Shown: in pieces, positions 9,681 to 19,393 of the stretch
How the letters are laid out: each line of letters opens with the position of its first letter
Numbering within the stretch: the first letter of the stretch is position 1
Source: Rhodobacter sp.
Lineage (GTDB): Bacteria > Pseudomonadota > Alphaproteobacteria > Rhodobacterales > Rhodobacteraceae
Reading direction: 5' to 3'
DNA length: 64,000 bases
Assembly (NCBI GenBank): GCA_013821825.1
Contig: PNJK01000007.1
Location: forward strand, 31,456-95,455
Position numbers and translations under genes: made by a program
Notes under the pieces: model-generated
The model's database searches: none
Told to the model about the DNA's origin: nothing
The model's input: the letters and a program-made list of their open reading frames with translations, nothing else

Positions 9681-10883
9681 ATGAGCCTTGCCCACGGCCG
9701 CCCCTATCTGGCGATCCCCGGCCCATCAGTCATTCCCGACCGCGTGCTGCAGGCGATGCACCGCGGGTCGCCCAATATCTATGAGGGCGAGCTGATCGAG
9801 ATGGTCGCCAGCCTCTGGCCGGACCTTCGGATGGTGGCCGGGACCACGGGGCATGTGGCAATGTATATCGGCAACGGCCACGCGGGCTGGGAGGCGGCGA
9901 ACGCCAACCTCTTCAGCCGGGGCGACAAGGCGCTGGTGCTTGCGGTGGGGCAGTTTGGCCTCTCGTGGGCCAATTCGGCGCGGGCAATGGGGGTCGATGT
10001 CGAGGTGCTGGATTTCGGCAAATCCGCCCCGGTGGACATGGCCCGGGTTGAGGGGGCCCTGCGCGCGGATACCGGCCGCAAGATCAAGGCGGTGCTGACG
10101 ACGCAGGTCGATACCGCAAGCTCAATAAAGGCCGATATTCCGGCATTGCGCGCGGCGATGGACGCGGCGAGGCATCCGGCGCTGCTGGCGGTGGATTGCA
10201 TCGCCTCGCTCGGTTGCGACGAATACCGCATGGACGACTGGGGCGTCGATGTCACGGTCGCGGCTTGCCAGAAGGGGCTGATGACGCCGCCCGGCATGGC
10301 CTTCGTGTGGTTCTCGGAAGCCGCCCGGCAGCGCTGTGCCGGGTCTGACCTGGCGACGCCCTACTGGGCCTGGGGTCCGCGCGCTGAACCGGTTGAGTTC
10401 TGGCACATCTGGGACGGCACCGCGCCCACGAGCCACCTTTATGGCCTGCGCGAGGCGCTTGACATGATCCGCGAAGAGGGGCTGCCGCAGATCTGGAACC
10501 GGCACAAGGTTCTGGCCAGCGCGGTCTGGGCTGCCTTTGACGCATGGGGAGCCGGGAACCCGGATATCGGAATGAACGTCGCCAATCCGGCGGATCGCGG
10601 CTGGTCGGTAACGGCGGCGCGCTTCGGGGCGCCGCATGCCACCCGTCTGCGTGAATGGTGCGAAACGAAGGCCGGGGTCACGCTTGGCATCGGCCTTGGC
10701 ATGGCGCCGTCGACCGAGCCCGCTTATCACGGCTTTCTGCGGGTGGCGCATATGGGCCATGTGAACGCGCATATGACCTTGGGCGCGCTGGCGGTGATGG
10801 AGGCGGGGATGCAGGCCTTGGGTATCCCGCACGGACCGGGCGCGCTGGCCGCCGCCACAAAGGTGGTGGCTGAAGGCGCGTGA
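9681..10883 (+). CDS. Class V PLP-dependent aminotransferase (serine/alanine-glyoxylate aminotransferase-like)
   Basis: IPGPSVIPDRVLQAMHR..., QKGLMTPPGMAFV, overall SGAT/AGT-like. Confidence 0.88.
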   Translation: MSLAHGRPYLAIPGPSVIPDRVLQAMHRGSPNIYEGELIEMVASLWPDLRMVAGTTGHVAMYIGNGHAGWEAANANLFSRGDKALVLAVGQFGLSWANSARAMGVDVEVLDFGKSAPVDMARVEGALRADTGRKIKAVLTTQVDTASSIKADIPALRAAMDAARHPALLAVDCIASLGCDEYRMDDWGVDVTVAACQKGLMTPPGMAFVWFSEAARQRCAGSDLATPYWAWGPRAEPVEFWHIWDGTAPTSHLYGLREALDMIREEGLPQIWNRHKVLASAVWAAFDAWGAGNPDIGMNVANPADRGWSVTAARFGAPHATRLREWCETKAGVTLGIGLGMAPSTEPAYHGFLRVAHMGHVNAHMTLGALAVMEAGMQALGIPHGPGALAAATKVVAEGA

Positions 10884-11345
10884 CGGGCTGGTCGGAAATG
10901 CCCTCAGGATTTCGGGCTGGACCGATGTCGTGGTGCTGACCATCGTCTGAAAGCTGTTGCGCTCGGGCCTGACCGTCAGCCCGGCGCGACGTCCTGCGCT
11001 GGCCGAAGCGTGGTTCGGTGGTCCGGGGTGAAGGTCGAAAACCGATCATGCCCGGCCACTCCTGCATCCCCTGGATTTCGGCTTCGGCCAACGTCTTCGC
11101 TTCAGGGTCGGGATCGTGCCACGGATGAAATCCGCGTCCGGATGGCTGGTGGCGGCCTCATTAGCGCTGGCTTGGAAAGCCGGCGGCACGGTCAGCGCAA
11201 GGCGCACCGCAAACGCGCTGCCGGAAATCCGGGCGATGTGCGGCGGCGGAGCCGGGCTGTGCGCGCGGTGTCAGGGCAGGGGTCTTTGCGTGGGCCTTGC
11301 GGGGCGCTATGGTCGTCGGTGGGACAGCATGGGTGATCAGGGCGG

Positions 11346-12155
11346 GTGAAGAAGGTGAGTGGTGTGGCAATCGGGCGAAGGCGCCCTGTCGTGGGGATCA
11401 TCGGCAACAGCTATCTGCTGAATGAGCATTACCCGGTCCATTCCGGGGGCACGATGAACTCTGCCGCGGTGGCCGAGGTGGCGGGATGCCTGCCGCTTAT
11501 CATCCCCTCTGATCCGCGGCTGGTCGCGGTCGAGGAACTGCTGGACCTCTGCGACGGGTTTCTGTTGACCGGCGGGCGCCCCAACGTGCATCCCAGCGAG
11601 TATGGCGAGGAAGAGACGCCGGCGCACGGCGCCTTTGACCGGGGCCGCGACGCGATCACCCTGCCGTTGATCCGGGCCTGCATCGACCGGGGTCAGCCCT
11701 TCCTTGGCATCTGCCGCGGCTTTCAAGAGGTGAACGTGGCGATGGGCGGCACGCTTTGCCCCGAAATCCGCGACTTGCCGGGGCGGATGAACCATCGCAT
11801 GCCGCCCGAAGGCACGCTGGAAGAACAGTTTGCGCTGCGTCACACCGTGACGTTCACGGACGGCGGTCCGTTCCACCGGCTGATGGGCGCGCGCGAGGTG
11901 ATGACCAACACGCTGCACGGGCAAGGCATTGCCCGGCCCGCTCCGCGCGTGGTGATCGACGGTGAGGCACCGGACGGCACGCCCGAGGCGATCTATATCA
12001 AGGATGCGCCGGGCTTTACTCTTTCGGTGCAATGGCACCCGGAATGGAACGCCGGCAGCGACCCGGTGTCGCGGCCCTTGTTCAAGGCCTTCGGGCAGGC
12101 GGTCGCCGACTGGGCCGGGCGCGTCACCGGACGTGCGGCGCGCCGGTCAGCCTGA
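11346..12155 (+). CDS. Gamma-glutamyl-gamma-aminobutyrate hydrolase family (class I glutamine amidotransferase-like, C26)
   Basis: LLTGGRPNVHPSEYGEE, FLGICRGFQEVNVAMGG, FTLSVQWHPEW. Confidence 0.9.
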   Translation: MKKVSGVAIGRRRPVVGIIGNSYLLNEHYPVHSGGTMNSAAVAEVAGCLPLIIPSDPRLVAVEELLDLCDGFLLTGGRPNVHPSEYGEEETPAHGAFDRGRDAITLPLIRACIDRGQPFLGICRGFQEVNVAMGGTLCPEIRDLPGRMNHRMPPEGTLEEQFALRHTVTFTDGGPFHRLMGAREVMTNTLHGQGIARPAPRVVIDGEAPDGTPEAIYIKDAPGFTLSVQWHPEWNAGSDPVSRPLFKAFGQAVADWAGRVTGRAARRSA

Positions 12156-12233
12156 GGCTGCTGTTGATCCCGATCACTGCGGGGCGGTCGGATTCCTGTC
12201 AATTTGGCAGTGCAATCCAGATGGAGAACGCCG

Positions 12234-12800
12234 ATGAACCTGTTGATCGCCTATGCCACGACCGATGGCCAGACCCGCAAGATTGTCCGCTTTGTTGCCG
12301 ATCGGCTTGCCGCAAGGGGGCATGGGGTCGAGCTTATGAACACTGAGGACGCCGAAGGGCTGGACCTGTCGCGCTTTGACGGCGCCATTCTGGCGGGGTC
12401 AGTCCACGCGGGCGGCTACCAGAAATCCCTTCGTCAGTTTGTACGCGAGGCGAAAGCCTCTCTGGCCATGATGCCGACGCTGTTCCTGTCTGTCTCGCTT
12501 TCAGCCGCAGGAAGCGACCCGGAGGATTGGGCCGGTCTGAAGAAGATTCTGGCCGAGTTCCAGACTGAAACCGGCTGGACCCCGAAGCGCACCGAGCACG
12601 TCGCCGGGGCCTTCCGGTTCTCGGAATATGACTTCTTCCGCGCCTGGGCGATGCGGCGGATTGCCGACATGAAGGGTCAGAAGGTCGAACCGGGCAAGGA
12701 CAAGGAATACACTGACTGGGACCAACTGGCCCTTGCCGTCGACGGTTGGCTTGCCAAGGTTAAGCCCAGGGTCAAAGCGGTCGCAGCTTCAGCCGGGTGA
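12234..12800 (+). CDS. Flavodoxin-domain protein, menaquinone-dependent protoporphyrinogen oxidase (HemG)-like
   Basis: MNLLIAYATTDGQTRKIVRFVADRL; IAGSVHAGGYQKSLRQFV; FFRAWAMRRIA. Confidence 0.8.
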   Translation: MNLLIAYATTDGQTRKIVRFVADRLAARGHGVELMNTEDAEGLDLSRFDGAILAGSVHAGGYQKSLRQFVREAKASLAMMPTLFLSVSLSAAGSDPEDWAGLKKILAEFQTETGWTPKRTEHVAGAFRFSEYDFFRAWAMRRIADMKGQKVEPGKDKEYTDWDQLALAVDGWLAKVKPRVKAVAASAG

Positions 12801-14085
12801 TGCGGTTTTCCCGACGGGCGACAACCTCGAAACGGAAGCCGTGAAAGCTGAAGATCTGCCCCTCGTTCGGGATCATCTGGGCTTCATGGATAACCAGACC
12901 GGCCACGGTATTCGCCTCGTCATCGGGCAGGCGCCAGTCGGTCGCGCGGTTCAGGTCGCGGATCGTCATCGCGCCGTCGATCAGATAGGCCCCGTCATCG
13001 GTCTGGCTGAGGGCCGCTTCCTTGCCAACCACGTCGAATTCATCGGTGATGTCGCCGACGATTTCCTCAAGGATGTCTTCCAGCGTGATCAGCCCCTGCA
13101 ATGCGCCGTATTCATCGACCACCAGCGCGAAGTGGGTGCGCCGGGTGAGGAACTCACGCATCTGTTCGTCCAGCGCCGTTGTCTCGGGAATGAAGTAGGG
13201 CCGCATCGCGACTTTCACGATGTCGAGGTTCTGGATCCCCGCGACCGAGCCATCCTCGCCCCGGACCAGCCGGTCCACCTCGCGCAGCAGGTCCTTGGCA
13301 TGGACCACACCCAGGATGTTGTCGTCGGTGTCGCGGAAGATCGGCAGGCGGGTATGGGGCGAGGCGAGGACGCGGGTGATGATCTCGCCGGGAGGCAGGC
13401 TGGCGTCGATCATCTCGATCTGGCGGCGGTGACGCATGATCTCGTCCACCGTGCGATGCGAAAGGTCAAGCGCGCCCAACAGGCGGTCGCGGGCCTCCTT
13501 CTCGACCGCGCCTTCGGAATGGCCAAGGGCGATGGCCCCGGCGATTTCCTCGCGCAGGGCCAGCATCTCGCCGCCGGGGTTGGGCCGCACCCCGCACAGC
13601 CACAACAGCCCGCGGACCAGCGCCCTGACCAGCGACACGATCGGGGTGAAGACCAGGATCACGACCCGGATGAGCGGAGCGACGCGCATGGCAACCGGTT
13701 CGGGGTAGGTGATGGCAAGGGTCTTCGGCATCACCTCGCCGAAGATCAGGACCAGCGCCGTCATCGCCAGTGTCGCCAGCGCCACGCCGCTGTCGCCGAA
13801 CATCCGGGTCAGAAGGGCGGTGGCCAGAGCGGCCGACAGGATGTTGACGATGTTGTTGCCCAAAAGCAGCGCGCCGATCATCCGTTCGCGGTCTTCAGTC
13901 ACCTTCATCGCACTTGCCGCCCCGCGTGAACCGCGGTCGGCCTGAGCCTTCAGCTTGGCGCGGGAGGAGGCCGTAAGGGCGGTTTCCGAACCGGAGAAAA
14001 AGGCGGACATCACCAGAAGCGCCAGAATGGCGGCTGTGGTCAGCCAGAAGGCGGTGTCGAGGGCGGCAGAAGGCGTCGGGTTCAT
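12772..14085 (-). CDS. HlyC/CorC family transporter (DUF21, CBS pair, CorC domain)
   Basis: N-terminal TM DUF21-like, TRVLASPHTRLPIFRD CBS-like, EYGALQGLITLEDILEEIVGDI. Confidence 0.92.
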   Translation of the reverse strand: MNPTPSAALDTAFWLTTAAILALLVMSAFFSGSETALTASSRAKLKAQADRGSRGAASAMKVTEDRERMIGALLLGNNIVNILSAALATALLTRMFGDSGVALATLAMTALVLIFGEVMPKTLAITYPEPVAMRVAPLIRVVILVFTPIVSLVRALVRGLLWLCGVRPNPGGEMLALREEIAGAIALGHSEGAVEKEARDRLLGALDLSHRTVDEIMRHRRQIEMIDASLPPGEIITRVLASPHTRLPIFRDTDDNILGVVHAKDLLREVDRLVRGEDGSVAGIQNLDIVKVAMRPYFIPETTALDEQMREFLTRRTHFALVVDEYGALQGLITLEDILEEIVGDITDEFDVVGKEAALSQTDDGAYLIDGAMTIRDLNRATDWRLPDDEANTVAGLVIHEAQMIPNEGQIFSFHGFRFEVVARRENRITRLKLRPL

Positions 14086-14108
14086 CGGAGGTCTGGTTAT
14101 CCTGTGGC

Positions 14109-15047
14109 TCAGCCCTTGCGGGCAAGGGGATGGTGGGTCAGGACCAGATCCCTGAGATGGTCGTCAAGGACATGGGTGTAAATCTCGGTCGTGGCCAGAT
14201 CGGCATGGCCCAGCAAAGTCTGGATCACCCGCAGATCGGCACCGCCGGCCAGAAGATGAGTGGCAAAGGCATGGCGCAGGACATGTGGGGTGACGCGCGC
14301 GGGGGAAATTCCGGCCAGAGCGGCAATGTCCTTCAGCATCAGGTGGAAATGCTGTCGGGTCAGGTGGCCTTCGCGCCCGTCGCCGGGAAAGAGAAAGCGT
14401 GACGGCGGGCGCCCGGTCTTGCGGTCGGCATCCTCGGCGCTGTCGCGGCTGGCAAGCCAATCGGCAAGCGCCCTGCGCGCCGGGGTCGTAAGCGGCACCA
14501 TCCGTTCCTTGTCGCCCTTGCCGCGCACCAGGATCATCCGCGGGTCGCCACGGACAGCGGCGACCGGCAGGCCCACCAACTCGCTGACGCGCAGGCCGGT
14601 GGCATAAAGCAGTTCCATCAGCGCCACGTTGCGCAGCCGGTCAACGCGGGTCCGGCCCTTGGTCCGGGCGGCCTCGATGAGACGGGTGACTTCTTCGCGG
14701 CTCAGCGTCTTGGGCAGGCCTTGGGTCTTGCCCGGGCCTGCGATCCGCAAGGCGGGATTTTCGCCGCGCCAGCCTTCTTCGAAGGCAAAGCGGAACAGTT
14801 GACGGATGGCCGAAAGCCGGCGGGCGCGGGTCGCCCTGGACAGGCCCTGCGCGTCGCAATGGACCAGGTAATCTTCCACCGCATCGCGCCCGGCAGCGGC
14901 AAGGCTGCCACCCCGCCGCGCCAGCCAGTCGGCGAAGTCCGAGAGGTCGCGGCCATAGGCAAGCAGTGTGTTGCGCGCGGCTCCCATCTCGGCCGCGCGG
15001 GCGTCAAGGAAGGCCGAGATCCAGCGGCTGGCTTCAGGGTCGGGCAT
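14109..15047 (-). CDS. xerD: Tyrosine recombinase XerD
   Basis: ATGLRVSELVGLP, HVLRHAFATHLLAGGADLRVIQTLLGHADLATTEIYTHV. Confidence 0.93.
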   Translation of the reverse strand: MPDPEASRWISAFLDARAAEMGAARNTLLAYGRDLSDFADWLARRGGSLAAAGRDAVEDYLVHCDAQGLSRATRARRLSAIRQLFRFAFEEGWRGENPALRIAGPGKTQGLPKTLSREEVTRLIEAARTKGRTRVDRLRNVALMELLYATGLRVSELVGLPVAAVRGDPRMILVRGKGDKERMVPLTTPARRALADWLASRDSAEDADRKTGRPPSRFLFPGDGREGHLTRQHFHLMLKDIAALAGISPARVTPHVLRHAFATHLLAGGADLRVIQTLLGHADLATTEIYTHVLDDHLRDLVLTHHPLARKG

Positions 15048-15050
15048 TCC

Positions 15051-16610
15051 CTAGCCCCTGCGTTCCAGGATCATCAGCTCCAGCGCAGTCCGCTGTGCCA
15101 CGCTTTCAAGTCCGGCGAGGCGCAAGAGCGACAACCCCTCGGTCACGCCGCGCAGGTCGCCCTGCACCCCACGACCGATGTTTTCGATGGCCACCAGGAT
15201 CGCCTCGCCGCGACGGTTGCCGTCCAGCAGCATCTGCGCCTCGGTCGAGGGGGCAGGGGCGCGGAAAGCAGCGGCGATTGCACGGCCCAGGCTGTCGGGT
15301 GGCACCAGCCCGGTCAGATCGCCGCTGGCGAGACCGGCAAGGAACGCCTCGGTCGTGTCGGAGGGCGCATAGCGACGCGCAGCCAGGTCGCGGTAGGGCG
15401 ACAGAAGCCCGATCCGGAAGGCGATTTCGGCCGCCTCGCCGGTGAGCGGCACCTCGATCAGCGCCTTGCCGAACAGGACGGCGAAGGGTACCTCAAGCTC
15501 GGCCTCCTGCATCCGCGCCCAGACCACCGGCAGGGACTTCGCGATACGGTCGGCATCGCCAGACCCCAGCGCCGCCTCGAATGACTGGAAGGCGGCGGCG
15601 CGGTCCCAGACACCACCCGAAGCCGCGGGCTGGCGCTCGGTGTAAAGGCCAAGGATCACGTTCGGCGGAATCGTCCCGGCGCGTGTCAGGCGTTCCGCCG
15701 CCTCTATCTGCGCCTTCCAGCCGGCTTTCGGGCTGATCTCGGCATAGGAAAACGCGACGGGCAGCCCTTCGGTCGGCAAGGGTTCCCCGATCGCTTCGTA
15801 GATCTTCCAGTCCAGCGGCGTCACCGGACTTGGTGCCGGGGGCACCGGGTCGCCTTCGAAGAGGTCGGGGTCAAGAAAGCGCGACAAGAGCGTGGCCTGA
15901 TCGGCGCTGATCTGGCCAAGCGCTTCCGAAGTGTGGACGGTCAATGCTGCGGTGTCCCAGTCGCCCGACCGCGCCAGACAGAAGATCCGCGCGGGTAGGG
16001 TGGGTGCCAGATGCGGCTTTTCGGCCAGGGCTTCGCAGGCGCGGTCTTCCGCCCCGGTCAGCAGCGCCACGTCGAAAGCCCGGCGAAACATCTCAGGCGT
16101 GTCGGCCCCTGCGGCCTGGATCAGCGCCGCCGCTTGCTCCAGCGCGCCAAGGGCCAGCAGCTTGTCGATGCGCACCCGAAGCAGATCGCCCCGCCCGCCG
16201 GCATCGACCGGGGCGCTCAGCTCGGCCAGAAGGATGGTCAGGAACAGCTGGCGCAGCGCCGGCAGGTCGCCGGCCCGGTCGACCGTCAGCCGTTCGGCAA
16301 TCTCGCGCGTCAGGCCCGCGCCCCAAAAATCGCGCGGCAGGCCCGAGATGGCAGGCGGGATCAGTCCCACCGCGTCGGGCGAAGGACCGTCCAGCGAGGT
16401 CGTTGCCACCGGTTCGGGCAACGCGCCGCCTTCGTCGGTGACGGGGGGTTCGTCAATCGCGACAGGAAAGCCGCCGGTATCCAGCGACGAGGGCGTCGCC
16501 ACCGATTGCGACAGCCAGTCGATCGCCGAAAGCGGAGCGCCTGACTCTTGCGCGGTTGCGGGAACCGACCCTGCGAGAACGAATATTAGACCCGCCGCCT
16601 TAATCCGCAT
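15051..16610 (-). CDS. Conserved hypothetical exported protein
   Basis: 519 aa ORF with N-terminal signal peptide, helical repeat-like remainder. Confidence 0.75.
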   Translation of the reverse strand: MRIKAAGLIFVLAGSVPATAQESGAPLSAIDWLSQSVATPSSLDTGGFPVAIDEPPVTDEGGALPEPVATTSLDGPSPDAVGLIPPAISGLPRDFWGAGLTREIAERLTVDRAGDLPALRQLFLTILLAELSAPVDAGGRGDLLRVRIDKLLALGALEQAAALIQAAGADTPEMFRRAFDVALLTGAEDRACEALAEKPHLAPTLPARIFCLARSGDWDTAALTVHTSEALGQISADQATLLSRFLDPDLFEGDPVPPAPSPVTPLDWKIYEAIGEPLPTEGLPVAFSYAEISPKAGWKAQIEAAERLTRAGTIPPNVILGLYTERQPAASGGVWDRAAAFQSFEAALGSGDADRIAKSLPVVWARMQEAELEVPFAVLFGKALIEVPLTGEAAEIAFRIGLLSPYRDLAARRYAPSDTTEAFLAGLASGDLTGLVPPDSLGRAIAAAFRAPAPSTEAQMLLDGNRRGEAILVAIENIGRGVQGDLRGVTEGLSLLRLAGLESVAQRTALELMILERRG

Positions 16611-16734
16611 TCAACACCACAGGCTTTTTCACCTCGCCTTGGATCGGGGTCAGATCGCCCAGATAGGCATAAATCGTCAACCCGATGAATCCGAAAATCA
16701 CCAGCACAACCAAAGCCTTGATGATCCGGCCCAT
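16600..16734 (-). CDS. Short single-TM protein
   Basis: MGRIIKALVVLVIFGFIGLTIYAYLGDLTPIQGEVKKPVVLNAD; overlaps the next gene start. Confidence 0.65.
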   Translation of the reverse strand: MGRIIKALVVLVIFGFIGLTIYAYLGDLTPIQGEVKKPVVLNAD

Positions 16735-16933
16735 CGTCTTGCCCTTCCTCGTATTCTTGTCGGACAGCTGTCTCTGCCCGCGCTTCTTTGCCCCCACCGC
16801 CAGCCTGTGTGCCGATGGCGCAGGTTCGTCTTCATAATCTATATAGCATTCCGGAAAACTTCACGCCATTCAGGGGGGGGAATATTTCCCGCAAGCGAGG
16901 CTTTTTGCAGCGGGGCATGGCGGAAGGGACCCG

Positions 16934-17473
16934 ATGACGCATTTGGCGAAGACGGTTGTCATGGTGGGGATGATGGGGGCGGGGAAAACCGCTGTCGGAA
17001 CCGCACTTGCCCGGCTTCTGGGCGTCGAATTCCGCGATTCCGACGAAGAGATCGTCCGCGCCGCCAATCGCAGCATCGCCGAGATCTTCGAACGCGACGG
17101 CGAGGACTTCTTTCGCGCCCGCGAAACCGAGGTGATCGCCCGTTTGCTGCGCGGCACGCCCTGCGTGCTGTCCACCGGTGGCGGCGCTTTCCTGTCCGAA
17201 GCGAATCGCCAGTTGATCCAAGAGGTTGGCGTCTCGGTCTGGCTGCGCGCCGATCTGGAACTGCTCTGGCAGCGTGTCCGCCACAAGACGACGCGCCCGC
17301 TGCTGCGCACCGCGAACCCGCGCGAAACCCTGCACATGCTTTACGACGCTCGGCTTCCCTACTATGCCGAGGCCGACCTTGTGGTGGACAGCGCCGCCGA
17401 GCTCTCGGTGGAAGACATGGCTGGGCGGGTGATCGAAGCCTTGCGGACAAGGCCGGACGTGCTGGAGGGGTGA
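16934..17473 (+). CDS. aroK: Shikimate kinase
   Basis: VVMVGMMGAGKTAVGTALARLLGVEFRDSDEEI; LSTGGGAF. Confidence 0.95.
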   Translation: MTHLAKTVVMVGMMGAGKTAVGTALARLLGVEFRDSDEEIVRAANRSIAEIFERDGEDFFRARETEVIARLLRGTPCVLSTGGGAFLSEANRQLIQEVGVSVWLRADLELLWQRVRHKTTRPLLRTANPRETLHMLYDARLPYYAEADLVVDSAAELSVEDMAGRVIEALRTRPDVLEG

Positions 17474-17475
17474 AC

Positions 17476-18588
17476 TTGAACAGGGTGGCGGTTGAACTGG
17501 GGGACCGGTCCTACGAAGTACGGATCGGGGCCGGGCTGATTGCCCGCGCCGGGGCCGAGATTGCGCCGCTTCTGCGCCGCAAGCGCGTGGCGGTGGTCAC
17601 CGATGAAACCGTGGCCGCGGCCCATCTGCCCGCCCTGACCGCAGCGCTTGAGGCCGAGGGGATAGCCGTAAGCGCTCTGGCGCTGCCTGCCGGCGAGGGC
17701 ACTAAAGGATGGGCCAACCTGGCGCGCTGCACCGAATGGCTGCTGGACCAGAAGGTCGAACGCCGCGATATCGTCGTGGCGCTTGGCGGCGGGGTGATCG
17801 GCGATCTGGTTGGATTCTCGGCCGCGATCCTGCGGCGTGGCGTGCGCTTCGTGCAACTGCCAACCACGCTTCTGGCACAGGTCGACAGCTCGGTCGGCGG
17901 CAAGACCGGGATCAACACCGCCCAGGGCAAGAACCTGGTGGGTGCGTTCCATCAGCCGAGCCTGGTGCTGGCCGACATCGGCGTCTTGCAGACCTTGCCG
18001 GACCGCGATCTGCTTTCGGGCTATGGCGAGGTGGTGAAATACGGGCTTCTGGGCGATGCCGACTTCTTTGACTGGCTGGAACGCCACGGACCGGCCTTGC
18101 GCGCAGGCGACGCCGACGCGCGCCTGCATGCCGTGACCCGGTCGGTCGAGATGAAGGCCGGGATCGTCAGCAGGGATGAGACTGAAGAAGGCGAGCGTGC
18201 GCTTCTGAACTTTGGGCACACCTTCTGCCACGCGCTTGAAAAGGCGACAGGCTATTCCGACCGGCTGTTGCATGGCGAAGGCGTGGCCATCGGCTGCGCG
18301 CTGGCGTTCGAGCTTTCCGCCCGGATCGGCCTTTGCAGCCAGGAAGACCCCAGCCGTCTTCGGGCGCATCTGCGGGCGATGGGGATGAAGGTCGACCTGC
18401 GCGACATCCCGGGCGACCTGCCGGATGCCGAGGCGCTGATCGCCCTGATGGGTCAGGACAAGAAGGTGATCGACGGCCGGCTGCGCTTTATCCTGGCGCG
18501 CGGCATCGGTGATGCCTTCGTGGCCGAGGATGTGCCGGGCGACGCCGTGCGCAAGGTGCTGGACGAAGCCTTGCGGCAGCGCCCCTAA
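17476..18588 (+). CDS. aroB: 3-dehydroquinate synthase (TTG start)
   Basis: VALGGGVIGDLVGFSAAILRRGVRFVQLPTTLLAQVDSSVGGKTGIN; follows aroK. Confidence 0.95.
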   Translation: MNRVAVELGDRSYEVRIGAGLIARAGAEIAPLLRRKRVAVVTDETVAAAHLPALTAALEAEGIAVSALALPAGEGTKGWANLARCTEWLLDQKVERRDIVVALGGGVIGDLVGFSAAILRRGVRFVQLPTTLLAQVDSSVGGKTGINTAQGKNLVGAFHQPSLVLADIGVLQTLPDRDLLSGYGEVVKYGLLGDADFFDWLERHGPALRAGDADARLHAVTRSVEMKAGIVSRDETEEGERALLNFGHTFCHALEKATGYSDRLLHGEGVAIGCALAFELSARIGLCSQEDPSRLRAHLRAMGMKVDLRDIPGDLPDAEALIALMGQDKKVIDGRLRFILARGIGDAFVAEDVPGDAVRKVLDEALRQRP

Positions 18589-18596
18589 ACCCCCTT

Positions 18597-18670
18597 AGAA
18601 CACCAACTTGTAGACTTGCCGTTGATGTCCGACGCCGTGCCGGTGCCGCTGGCGGTGCCAGATCCGATGA
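18597..18670 (-). pseudogene. Frameshifted duplicate of the 3' end of the lipoprotein gene at 19394-19843
   Basis: About 74 nt nearly identical to 19396-19470 with one 1-nt deletion and a few substitutions. Confidence 0.8.
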
Positions 18671-18733
18671 TGAGTTGATCGACATTGGCCACTCCAACGA
18701 AACGAATTGTGTCATATTTGTGCACTCTTGACG

Positions 18734-18775
18734 GCAAGAATACGCTGTAACATACGCGAATTCGTGTATTCTTGC
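18734..18775. promoter_or_regulatory. Nested inverted repeats upstream of small secreted protein gene
   Basis: Outer arms GCAAGAATAC (18734-18743) / GTATTCTTGC (18766-18775); inner TACGCGAATTCGTGTA (18753-18768). Confidence 0.55.
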
Positions 18776-18800
18776 GGTCCTAGCAACGAGGGAGGGTCTT

Positions 18801-19040
18801 ATGCTAACCAAGAAATTAGGACTGATCGTTACTGCGTTTGCCTTGTCGTTGGCTTTTGCGCCCGCAGCGTTTGCCTGCGAAGTGCCATGTCCGCCGCCAG
18901 AAGAAGAGCCGGCCAAGGGCAACAACGGCCTTGGCAATGGGGACCAAACTGCGCCAGGAAATAGCCTCGCAAACAATAAAGCTGAGAATCAGGTCGGCGC
19001 CCCGGGGCACCAGTCTGGCAAAGCTCAGGTTCCCAATTAA
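18801..19040 (+). CDS. Small secreted Asn/Gly-rich peptide
   Basis: MLTKKLGLIVTAFALSLAFAPAAFA signal peptide then CEVPCPPPEEEPAKGNNGLGNGDQTAPGNSLANNKAENQ...; AGGGAGG-type RBS upstream. Confidence 0.7.
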   Translation: MLTKKLGLIVTAFALSLAFAPAAFACEVPCPPPEEEPAKGNNGLGNGDQTAPGNSLANNKAENQVGAPGHQSGKAQVPN

Positions 19041-19393
19041 ACTGCAAATGACCTGTGCTCGGCGCCTCATCTTCTTTGGCGCCGACGCATAGCCATTGAT
19101 CGCCGGGCGTTCGATGCTCGTGCGCTACCGGTGGGCGGATGAGATCCTTTGCCCCCGGGCCGTAGTCAGGGCCGGTGTGGCCCATATCGGGCATCGGGCG
19201 CTGCCGCTCTGTTTGCCTTGGACGGTGCCAGACGTGGAGCCATACGTTCCGTCCACCAAGGGTAGAACCATACCCTGACCTCTGGTCGTGCCCAACAAAC
19301 TGCGTCCAATCGGTTTCATGCGTGAAAACGAGACTCTCTAGCCTCCCGGGCAACAGCCTGGTGGGCAACTGGGGCACACCCGACTTAGGGCCC

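Noticed and set aside
12733-13929. Long plus-strand ORF opposite the HlyC/CorC gene
   Set aside because: Low-complexity Gln/His/Arg-rich translation typical of antisense frames in high-GC DNA; the minus strand encodes a recognisable protein.
14109-15047. Tyrosine recombinase as a mobile-element integrase
   Set aside because: Sequence and context next to aroK/aroB fit housekeeping XerD.
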